6,237 nt of DNA from the NCBI GenBank assembly GCA_934402155.1, contig CAKRTP010000104.1, forward strand, positions 1 to 6,237, given 5' to 3'. This stretch comes from an uncultured Blautia sp. GTDB taxonomy: Bacteria; Bacillota; Clostridia; Lachnospirales; Lachnospiraceae. The position numbers were made by a program, and so were the translations under genes. Shown piece after piece: positions 1 to 5,398 of the stretch. The notes under the pieces were generated by a model. That model worked only from the letters and a program-made list of their open reading frames with translations. It was not told the DNA's origin and made no database searches. Positions within the stretch are counted from its first letter, which is position 1, and every line of letters starts with the position of its first letter.

Positions 1-934
1 CACTCTTGATAAATTTCTTTTTCTCACCGTAGTCATAGGCGATTCCGTCAAGCAGAGACACGCCGGGAACCCAAATTGCCTCCGCCTGGAAAATATCCAG
101 AAAGTTTTTGCAGATGACCATTGTCGGAACGATCAGAGATGCATATTCCAGATCCGTTTCCATCTCATCTGCCAGTGTCTGCTCCGGTTTTGACAATGTC
201 TCCTCATAATGCTTCTGAAATTCTTCTCTGGAAAGAATGTGTTCTCCGATATGCCCCTGAAAGATCGTATCTGCAAGAAAATCTCCCATCAGGATCACAT
301 TCCTGATCTCTCTGTCTTTCAGATACAGCCGCTGAAAAGCAGTCAGATCATTCCTGATAAACTCCATGATCAGCTGATCATAATGCGTAGTTGTCTTCTC
401 AAGTTCTTTGAGACGTTCACGGATACGCACGCTTCCCATCTTAAGGCTCTGCGTCGTCACCAGTGCGTCTTTGTCAAACAGGGATACCTGAAGTCCGCCT
501 CCTCCTACATCCAGAATCGCAGTTCCTTTCTGGATCATTTTTTTGAATCCGGATTCTTTTGCTGCAATAGATTTGTATCCCAGGAAATGCTGCTCCGCAT
601 TACTCAGGATCTCGACATCAATTCCTGTCCGGCGATAAATCTGCTCCTTTACGATCAGCGGATTTATCATCTCACGAAATGCACTGGTCGCACAGGCACG
701 ATAATCTGAGACTCCGAATTCTTTCATTATCCTGGCGAAATCATTGAGGATGTCACAGACAGAATCTACGATTTCCGGCTCCAGGCGACCTGATGAGTAG
801 GCTCCCTTTCCAATTTCAAGCCGATATCTCACATCACTCAGCTGATGAAATCCGATCTTTTTCGACAGTTCGAATATCTTCATACTGACCTCATAGGAAC
901 CAATATCGATCGCTGCAAATGTTGTCATTGCCAT
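1..934 (-). CDS. Ppx/GppA-family phosphatase (exopolyphosphatase-like), 3' end outside window
   Basis: I translated this from the minus strand; 311 codons are visible and the C-terminus lies beyond the left edge. The fold is the actin-like/ASKHA domain of Ppx/GppA enzymes, which remove terminal phosphate from polyphosphate or pppGpp in the cytoplasm. Visible motifs: an N-terminal phosphate loop AAIDIGSYE (residues 7-15; family usually DxGSNS), ATSAFRE (82-88; family ATSAxRD), ILSNAEQ (109-115; family SGxEEA), and the second phosphate loop LDVGGGGLQ (141-149; family D-GGGSTE). The loops are present but the Asn after GS and the Ser/Thr-Glu of GGGSTE are replaced, so activity may differ from classical Ppx. 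The start at 934 is chosen over the in-frame ATG at 928 because GGAAGGAG sits 8 nt upstream. It lies 22 nt after the DUF815 ATPase gene, apparently co-transcribed. Family call is firm; substrate is open. Confidence 0.82.
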   Translation of the reverse strand, partial: MAMTTFAAIDIGSYEVSMKIFELSKKIGFHQLSDVRYRLEIGKGAYSSGRLEPEIVDSVCDILNDFARIMKEFGVSDYRACATSAFREMINPLIVKEQIYRRTGIDVEILSNAEQHFLGYKSIAAKESGFKKMIQKGTAILDVGGGGLQVSLFDKDALVTTQSLKMGSVRIRERLKELEKTTTHYDQLIMEFIRNDLTAFQRLYLKDREIRNVILMGDFLADTIFQGHIGEHILSREEFQKHYEETLSKPEQTLADEMETDLEYASLIVPTMVICKNFLDIFQAEAIWVPGVSLLDGIAYDYGEKKKFIKS

Positions 935-942
935 ATCCCCTG

Positions 943-950
943 CTCCTTCC
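943..950 (-). promoter_or_regulatory. Ribosome binding site deciding the Ppx/GppA start
   Basis: Read on the minus strand this is GGAAGGAG, with 8 nt before the ATG at 934-932 and 14 nt before the second in-frame ATG at 928-926. The spacing favours the first ATG. It lies in the 22-nt gap after the TAA of the upstream ATPase gene (959-957). Confidence 0.7.
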
Positions 951-956
951 TGTTTT

Positions 957-2267
957 TTATTTGGATTCCTCTTTTCCGAGAAGGTGATCAATAAACTGCT
1001 GTGCAGTTCTTCCGGTAAGACCTCCATGAGAGATTTCCCACTTTCCAGCCTCCAGAAGGAGCTGTTCTTCCGGCATCTGAATTCCATGACGGGCAGCCAG
1101 CGTCTTCACGATCGTGTGGAATTCTTTGCGGTCCGGTGCACCAAAATAGATACGAACGCCAAAACGATATACCAGGGAAAGCTTCTCCTGCACGGTATCA
1201 GAGGAATGAATATCATCATCTGCCCCAACCTCCAGCTTGTCACCAGCTCTTTCACGAACCAGATGACGGCGGTTGCTGGTCGCATAGATCAGAATGTTGT
1301 CCGGTTTTCTCTCCAGACCACCTTCGATCACAGCTTTCAGATATTTGTATTCTATCTCAAACTCTTCGAATGAAAGATCATCCATATAAATAATAAATCT
1401 GTAATTACGGTCTTTGATCTGAGCGATAACCTGATTCAGATCCTGAAACTGATGCTTATAAACCTCAATGATACGAAGTCCCTCATCATAATACTGATTC
1501 AGAATTCCTTTGATACTGGAAGATTTCCCTGTACCGGCATCACCAAACAACAGGCAGTTATTCGCCTTCCTGCCGTGAACAAAGGCCTCCGTATTCTCTA
1601 TCAGCTTCTGTTTCGGGATTTCATATCCCACAAGATCATCCAGCCGCACATGAGCAATTCTTGTGATCGGAACGATCTGCGCCCTGCCGCTCTCATCACG
1701 CTCAATACGAAAGGCTTTGTGAAGTCCCAGCTTGCCCACACCAAAGTCCTTGTAGAACTGAACCATATCCTCCATAAACTCTTCCGTATCCTGTGCTGCT
1801 GCCAGAGTACAGCCCATCTCGCAGATACGATCCCTGATACGCTTGTTGAACATCTTCCCTGTATCCTGCGGTGCCTGATAATTGCAGAGAATACTGCAGC
1901 ATGAAGTATGAAACACCTTATCCAGCATATTCAGGTCAAAATCATACAGTTCCTTGAAAATCGCAAAATCATGCAGTGCCAGTTCATTGATGCTTCCATC
2001 AATGTGTCCGCGGATTTCACTTGCCATGCTGAATGCATTCTCGCTGTTTACCAGAAGCAGTGTAAGATAATTGTGCCACAAGTTCCCTGCGAAGCCATAA
2101 GATCCGGCAATCTCGATCAGTCCATTGACACACTCATAAAAAGCTTCTTCCATTTCTTTTGCATTTACAGCGGATTTCTCACAGGCATCCATAAGTGCCG
2201 TCATTTTATCAAGGATCTCCCCATGTTCAAATTCTCTGTATAATACGCATTCTCTTATTCTGGTCAT
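957..2267 (-). CDS. DUF815-family AAA+ ATP-binding protein
   Basis: A 436-residue cytoplasmic protein resembling DUF815 (PF05673) AAA+ ATPases, a widespread family of unknown cellular function. The first ~200 residues are a helical region of no clear assignment, including a Cys pair (C123, C124). The ATPase module follows: LDDLVGYE (209-216), Walker A GDAGTGKS (242-249), Walker B FIIYMDD (291-297, acidic pair D296/D297), sensor-1-like ATSN (329-332), and a C-terminal GLTGR (416-420) that fits a sensor-2 arginine. All residues needed to bind and hydrolyse ATP appear present. The reading frame is open up to 2345, but the ATG at 2267 is the start: AGGAGG lies 9 nt upstream, and the 26 upstream codons overlap the pheA coding end. 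The start is 1 nt after the pheA stop, so translational coupling is likely. The Ppx/GppA gene follows 22 nt downstream. Family call is solid; no substrate can be named. Confidence 0.88.
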   Translation of the reverse strand: MTRIRECVLYREFEHGEILDKMTALMDACEKSAVNAKEMEEAFYECVNGLIEIAGSYGFAGNLWHNYLTLLLVNSENAFSMASEIRGHIDGSINELALHDFAIFKELYDFDLNMLDKVFHTSCCSILCNYQAPQDTGKMFNKRIRDRICEMGCTLAAAQDTEEFMEDMVQFYKDFGVGKLGLHKAFRIERDESGRAQIVPITRIAHVRLDDLVGYEIPKQKLIENTEAFVHGRKANNCLLFGDAGTGKSSSIKGILNQYYDEGLRIIEVYKHQFQDLNQVIAQIKDRNYRFIIYMDDLSFEEFEIEYKYLKAVIEGGLERKPDNILIYATSNRRHLVRERAGDKLEVGADDDIHSSDTVQEKLSLVYRFGVRIYFGAPDRKEFHTIVKTLAARHGIQMPEEQLLLEAGKWEISHGGLTGRTAQQFIDHLLGKEESK

Positions 2268-2268
2268 T

Positions 2269-3417
2269 TTAAATTTCCTCCTGCTGTCCGTAATTACCAA
2301 GCACGCGTACACCGATTGCCTCTGCTTCAAGACCTCTGAGTGCATTTTTCACTGCCGGTTCGTCCAGATTCCCCTCAAAATCCACAAAAAAGCGATATTT
2401 CCAGTTCTGTCCGGGAATTGGTCTGGACTCGATCTTAGTCATACTCAGACTGTTGTAGATAAAATGCGACAGCATATGATAAAGAGTTCCGCTTGCATGC
2501 GGCAGTTCAAAACATACGCTGATCTTTCCGGCATTTTTTTCATAGACCGGTCTGCTGCTGACAATAATAAAACGTGTCACATTCTGCTCATTATGACAGA
2601 TATTTTCTGCAAGTACAGAAAGACCATAAAGTTCTCCTGCTGCACGGCTCGCGATCGCAGCCTGATTTCTCTTCTGCTCCTCCCTGACTCTCTTAGCAGA
2701 AGCAGCTGTGTTTTCTGTTTTAACCGTTTTCCATGACGGATGTTCTTCAAGATAATATTTACACTGTGCAAGTGCCTGCGGATGTGAATAAACTGTATCG
2801 ATTTCCTTCACGGAAACTCCCGGAAGACCCAGAAGGACGTGCTGTACTTTCACTCCCTGCTCTCCCACAATGTAAAGCTGATACTCTGTCAGAAGATCAT
2901 AGATTTCTGTCACAATGCCCTCTGTGGAATTCTCAATCGGCAGCACTGCATAATCCGCCCTGCCAAAAGAAACTTCTTCCATAGCCGCACGGAATGTCTT
3001 TACATGATAACTGTTGATCTCTTCCGGAAAATACGCTCTCATGGCCGCATAACTGTATGCACCCTCCACACCCTGAAATACTACATTTACATCCTTAAGC
3101 GGAAGTTCATCGACCATTTTGTAATTTCGCTCTGTATCGATACCATTCTTGGTCAGCAGCTGATACTGGCGTTTACGGCTGATCGCCATGATCTGCTGAA
3201 ACAATTCCTGCGCCCCAAGGCTGTTAAAGCTCCCATGTGCCTGATTTTTCAGAACATCCAGCTTGTCCTGCTCCCTCTGTGGGTCCAGAACCTTTTTTCC
3301 TGTGTGTATCTTGTATTCTGCAACGTTTTCACACACTTTCATTCGTTTCTCAAATAATCGCAAGATTTCTCTGTCAATAACATCTATTTCTTTTCGGCTT
3401 TCCTGCAAATCTATCAT
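2269..3417 (-). CDS. pheA: Bifunctional chorismate mutase / prephenate dehydratase (P-protein)
   Basis: Converts chorismate to prephenate and then to phenylpyruvate, the committed branch to phenylalanine, in the cytoplasm. The 382 residues match the usual P-protein length. Domains in order: an AroQ chorismate mutase (about 1-88) keeping the residues expected from the E. coli enzyme (R8, R25, K36, D45, R48, E49, S80, Q84); a prephenate dehydratase (about 109-290) with VLPIENSTEG (158-167), SHPQALAQC (211-219), NTAASA (236-241) and the catalytic TRF motif (T281-R282-F283); and a C-terminal ACT domain (about 297-378) with GTLYHML (310-316, variant of GALxxxL) and ESRP (330-333), the phenylalanine-binding motif. 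Feedback inhibition by phenylalanine is therefore expected. The start at 3417 has AGGAGGAG a few bases upstream. It follows folC by 22 nt and precedes the ATPase by 1 nt, apparently in one operon. No Phe leader peptide or T-box is visible directly upstream. Confidence 0.96.
   Translation of the reverse strand: MIDLQESRKEIDVIDREILRLFEKRMKVCENVAEYKIHTGKKVLDPQREQDKLDVLKNQAHGSFNSLGAQELFQQIMAISRKRQYQLLTKNGIDTERNYKMVDELPLKDVNVVFQGVEGAYSYAAMRAYFPEEINSYHVKTFRAAMEEVSFGRADYAVLPIENSTEGIVTEIYDLLTEYQLYIVGEQGVKVQHVLLGLPGVSVKEIDTVYSHPQALAQCKYYLEEHPSWKTVKTENTAASAKRVREEQKRNQAAIASRAAGELYGLSVLAENICHNEQNVTRFIIVSSRPVYEKNAGKISVCFELPHASGTLYHMLSHFIYNSLSMTKIESRPIPGQNWKYRFFVDFEGNLDEPAVKNALRGLEAEAIGVRVLGNYGQQEEI
2277..2282 (-). 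promoter_or_regulatory. Ribosome binding site for the DUF815 ATPase, inside the pheA end
   Basis: AGGAGG on the minus strand, 9 nt before ATG 2267. It is embedded in the last codons of pheA (CAG GAG GAA ATT TAA), so ribosomes finishing pheA stop directly over the initiation site. This fixes the ATPase start and argues against the longer frame beginning at 2345. Confidence 0.8.
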
Positions 3418-3439
3418 TTATCGTCTCCTCCTGGTGCTG

Positions 3440-4729
3440 TTATTGGTGCTCTGCGTTTACGACCCGGGTGATTTCCCCGATAAAGGACAGTGAACCAAAT
3501 GATAGGATCACATCATCCTTATCTGTCATCTCAAACAGTTCCTCTACCGCCTTTTTGATATTTTTTTCAGCCCGGACATGTGCATTATAAGGACGTATCG
3601 CCTCCTCCAGTTCCTCCGCCGGAAGCGCTCTCGGATTATCCGGAGTCTCAATAGCCACTATCTGTTCTGCATAAGGACAGAGCTTTCTGATTATATATGG
3701 ATAGTCCTTGTCTCTGAAAACTCCCATGATAAAAAACAGACGACGGTCTTTGAAATATTTTTTTACGGAATCTTCCAGCATGTCAGCTGCGGCCGGATTA
3801 TGTGCACCATCCACGATAAACAGCGGATCCCTGTGAATAATGGTAAGCCTCCCGTTCCAGCGAGTCTCCTTCAGTCCTTCTTTTTGCTGTGCAGCAGACG
3901 TGTGATATCCTCTCTCATCCAGGATCCGAAGGGCTTCCAGTGCAAGAACTGCATTCTCAGTCTGATAAGAGCCGGAAAGAGAAAGTGCATACTCCTCTCC
4001 TTGGTAACAGAAACGCTGACCAGCAAAATCTGCTTCGAGAACTTCTGCTTCAGAAATATCTGCTTCACATAAATCTGCACCCATTTCTGCACTTACCTTT
4101 TCTATAACATCCAAAGCCTCCGGCTCCTGTCCAATCGTCACCACAGAACAGCCTGGTTTGATGATTCCGGCTTTCTTCCTGGCAATCTCAGAAATCGTAT
4201 TTCCGAGAAAAGACTGATGATCCATGCTGATCGGCACAAGCACTGCAAGTTCTGTCGTAGTGATCAGGTTTGTCGCATCTGTATTACCACCCATTCCTAC
4301 TTCCAGAATAACCGGATCACATTTTTGTTCCGCAAAAAATAAAAATGCCACCGCCGTTTCAATTTCAAATGGGGTGGGATGTGCAAGACCTTCTGAGGTC
4401 ATTTCTTCAATCACTGCAGCAACCCTGCTTGTCTGCTTTGCAAACTGCTCTCTGCTGATCGGCATTCCCTCTGTTTCGATTTTTTCCCGATAGGAATATA
4501 CCGAAGGAGAAATATACCTTCCAACATGATATCCGGCTTTCATCAGCGTCGTATATAAATATGCGATCACAGATCCCTTACCGTTAGTTCCTGCTACATG
4601 AACGTATTTAAGCTGGTCCTGGGGATTCCCAAGACGATTCATAAGTTCCTTTATATTTGTAAGATCCAGGGCTCCGCCTGCATACTGCTCTGCATCTCTG
4701 ATATATGCCCTGCTTTGCTGATAATCCAT
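3440..4729 (-). CDS. folC: Folylpolyglutamate synthase / dihydrofolate synthase
   Basis: An ATP-dependent Mur-ligase-type enzyme that adds glutamate to folates (and, in bifunctional members, to dihydropteroate), trapping and activating the cofactors in the cytoplasm. At 429 residues it has normal FolC length. Motifs: P-loop VAGTNGKGS (45-53), omega-loop ISPSVYSYREKI (73-84), ILEVGMGGNTDATN (141-154), SMDHQSFLG (168-176), KKAGIIKPG (185-193, K186 being the expected carbamylated lysine), WNGRL (291-295), VDGAHNP (306-312) and the terminal SFGSLSFIGE (410-419). The loop reads GGNTDATN rather than the commoner GGRLDATN, so substrate preference (dihydropteroate, folate or both) cannot be read from sequence. 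The start at 4729 has AAGGAG 9 nt upstream. It is first in the minus-strand operon, behind a clear promoter and a ~115-nt leader. Confidence 0.95.
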   Translation of the reverse strand: MDYQQSRAYIRDAEQYAGGALDLTNIKELMNRLGNPQDQLKYVHVAGTNGKGSVIAYLYTTLMKAGYHVGRYISPSVYSYREKIETEGMPISREQFAKQTSRVAAVIEEMTSEGLAHPTPFEIETAVAFLFFAEQKCDPVILEVGMGGNTDATNLITTTELAVLVPISMDHQSFLGNTISEIARKKAGIIKPGCSVVTIGQEPEALDVIEKVSAEMGADLCEADISEAEVLEADFAGQRFCYQGEEYALSLSGSYQTENAVLALEALRILDERGYHTSAAQQKEGLKETRWNGRLTIIHRDPLFIVDGAHNPAAADMLEDSVKKYFKDRRLFFIMGVFRDKDYPYIIRKLCPYAEQIVAIETPDNPRALPAEELEEAIRPYNAHVRAEKNIKKAVEELFEMTDKDDVILSFGSLSFIGEITRVVNAEHQ

Positions 4730-4738
4730 CCTTTTATG

Positions 4739-4845
4739 CTCCTTGTTCCTTAATCCGGAAATGTCTCCGACATTCCTGCTGATACAAGCAAGCCCACCTA
4801 CTACTTATCGCTTTTCGTAATTAAGGCAGGGGACTTCCTTGATTT
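4739..4845 (-). ncRNA. Candidate structured 5' leader of the folC operon
   Basis: Between the predicted start point and the folC Shine-Dalgarno site (AAGGAG, 4744-4739) the RNA can form a closing stem CCUUAAU/AUUAAGG (4826-4820 with 4754-4748) three bases from the Shine-Dalgarno site. Just inside it is a strong hairpin with arms GGAAUGUC and GACAUUUCC (4776-4757, loop GGA, one bulged U), and a weaker GAUA/UAUC arm (4809-4806 with 4784-4781). A competing CCUGC/GCAGG pairing (4830-4826 with 4779-4775) overlaps both the closing stem and the hairpin. I do not recognise a known class: the tetrahydrofolate, ZTP and T-box core sequences are absent. A regulatory role is inference from structure and position. 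Confidence 0.4.
4757..4776 (-). repeat. Inverted repeat forming a hairpin in the folC leader
   Basis: The arms GGAAATGTC and GACATTCC on the plus strand (4757-4765 and 4769-4776) pair over 8 bp around a 3-nt loop, with one unpaired base. No T-tract follows on either strand, so it is not an ordinary intrinsic terminator. In the minus-strand transcript it sits 12 nt upstream of the Shine-Dalgarno sequence. Confidence 0.6.
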
Positions 4846-4851
4846 GGTTAA

Positions 4852-4880
4852 ACTATACCATCTGCGTATCGTTTTTTCAA
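4852..4880 (-). promoter_or_regulatory. Sigma-A-type promoter for the folC-pheA-ATPase-ppx operon
   Basis: On the minus strand the -35 TTGAAA (4880-4875) and -10 TATAGT (4857-4852) are separated by exactly 17 bp; each matches the consensus at five of six positions. Transcription should start near 4845, about 115 nt before the folC ATG. It is the only strong promoter seen for the four minus-strand genes. It faces away from the gene at 4928 and its -35 lies 48 bp from that gene's start codon. Confidence 0.75.
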
Positions 4881-4927
4881 GAGCTGTACATACTATAAGC
4901 AAAGTTAATTAAAGGAGTTTTCTTTTT

Positions 4928-5323
4928 ATGAACCAGAATCTGACAAACTTTTTTCTCTGTGGCTCTGTCGGATGGAGCATGGAAATTTTATGGACCGGAT
5001 TTCACTCTCTTCTTTCCGGACAGTGGACCATGACAGGCAGAAGTTCCCTTCTCATGTTTCCGATCTACGGCTGTGCTGCCATCATTGCTCCTCTGTATTC
5101 ACGGATATCTTCCCTTCCGTTTATATATCGTGGTTTTCTCTATATGCTGGGTTTTTATCTGATCGAATTTATAAGCGGCAGTTTTCTGAAAAGTTTTGGC
5201 ATCTGTCCCTGGGATTACTCAACCGCACATTTTCAGTACAAAGGGATCGTCCGACTGGACTATGCGCCTCTCTGGTTTGCCGCCGGATTGATTTTTGAAA
5301 AAATACTTGCGAAATCTGCTTGA
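4928..5323 (+). CDS. Small integral membrane protein, PF06541-like ('putative ABC transporter permease')
   Basis: A 131-residue hydrophobic protein with about four membrane segments (roughly 7-29, 40-57, 64-88 and 112-127), short loops and no signal peptide. The conserved-looking stretch CPWDYS (93-98) followed by KGIVRLDYAPLWFAAGLIFE (105-124) resembles the family Pfam names ABC-transporter type IV (PF06541), common in Lachnospiraceae. The transporter label is weak: no ATPase or binding protein is encoded beside it, and its function is unknown. The start is supported by AAAGGAG (4911-4917) 10 nt upstream of ATG. It stands alone, divergent from folC and 75 nt ahead of pyrB, whose promoter -35 overlaps its stop codon; read-through into pyrB is possible because no terminator is seen between them. 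Confidence 0.72.
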   Translation: MNQNLTNFFLCGSVGWSMEILWTGFHSLLSGQWTMTGRSSLLMFPIYGCAAIIAPLYSRISSLPFIYRGFLYMLGFYLIEFISGSFLKSFGICPWDYSTAHFQYKGIVRLDYAPLWFAAGLIFEKILAKSA

Positions 5324-5356
5324 AAAATCAATTCTACTAGTATATGATTGTGCAAG
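5319..5356 (+). repeat. Interrupted dyad over the pyrB promoter
   Basis: CTTG (5319-5322) and AATCA (5326-5330) are mirrored in exact register by TGATT (5345-5349) and CAAG (5353-5356), all centred between 5337 and 5338. The dyad spans the -35 and -10 and ends at the predicted start point, so it would act as DNA (a repressor or activator site) rather than as RNA. Nine paired positions in AT-rich sequence could also arise by chance. Confidence 0.35.
5320..5348 (+). promoter_or_regulatory. Sigma-A-type promoter for pyrB
   Basis: The -35 TTGAAA (5320-5325) and -10 TATGAT (5343-5348) are separated by 17 bp; each matches consensus at five of six positions. The -35 overlaps the TGA of the membrane protein gene (5321-5323). 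The predicted start point is near 5354-5355, giving a leader of about 44 nt. That is too short for a classic PyrR attenuator, so control by that route at this position is unlikely. Confidence 0.68.
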
Positions 5357-5359
5357 AGA

Positions 5360-5377
5360 GAAAATTTGTAAATTTTC
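5360..5377 (+). repeat. AT-rich hairpin in the pyrB leader
   Basis: GAAAATTT and AAATTTTC flank a GT centre as a perfect 8-bp inverted repeat (7 bp and a 4-nt loop as RNA). It begins about 5 nt after the predicted start point and ends 7 nt before the AAAGGGAGG ribosome binding site. It lacks a following U-tract, so it is not a terminator. A 5'-end stabilising or operator role is possible but unproven. Confidence 0.45.
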
Positions 5378-5398
5378 CGTATCAAAGGGAGGTATTAC

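Noticed and set aside
209..709. Plus-strand open frame of 166 codons opposite the Ppx/GppA gene
   Set aside because: It is the antisense of a gene with clear family motifs; the translation has no recognisable domain and no convincing ribosome binding site.
2268..2345. N-terminal extension of the DUF815 ATPase by 26 codons, starting at ATG 2345 on the minus strand
   Set aside because: It overlaps the conserved C-terminus of PheA, the extra residues look unlike an ATPase N-terminus, and AGGAGG is correctly spaced before ATG 2267.
2839..3357. Plus-strand open frame of 172 codons opposite pheA
   Set aside because: It is a shadow of pheA, whose catalytic motifs are intact on the other strand; the translation shows no family resemblance.
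4750..4773. Seven-codon leader frame (MSETFPD) in the folC leader, minus strand
   Set aside because: It has no properly spaced Shine-Dalgarno sequence, its ATG is buried in the hairpin, and it contains only one Phe, so it does not fit a phenylalanine attenuator peptide.
4757..4776. Intrinsic terminator between divergent genes
   Set aside because: The hairpin is strong but no T-tract follows on either strand, and no gene ends towards it.
4730..4845. Known riboswitch (tetrahydrofolate, ZTP, T-box) or 6S RNA
   Set aside because: Conserved core sequences of these classes are not found. The AAGTCCCCTGCC start recalls 6S-like ends, but the complementary far end is missing and the segment is too short.
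4740..4860. Remnant of an IS200/IS605-type element end in the folC upstream region
   Set aside because: Hairpins and a GGGACTTCC-like string are present, but there is no transposase fragment, target site duplication or second end.
4871..4899. Plus-strand promoter for the membrane protein gene, using TACTATAAG as the -10 region
   Set aside because: TATAAG (4894-4899) is a plausible -10, but no -35 resembling TTGACA lies at 16-18 bp; only T-rich sequence is present. The gene must have a promoter, but I cannot place it confidently.
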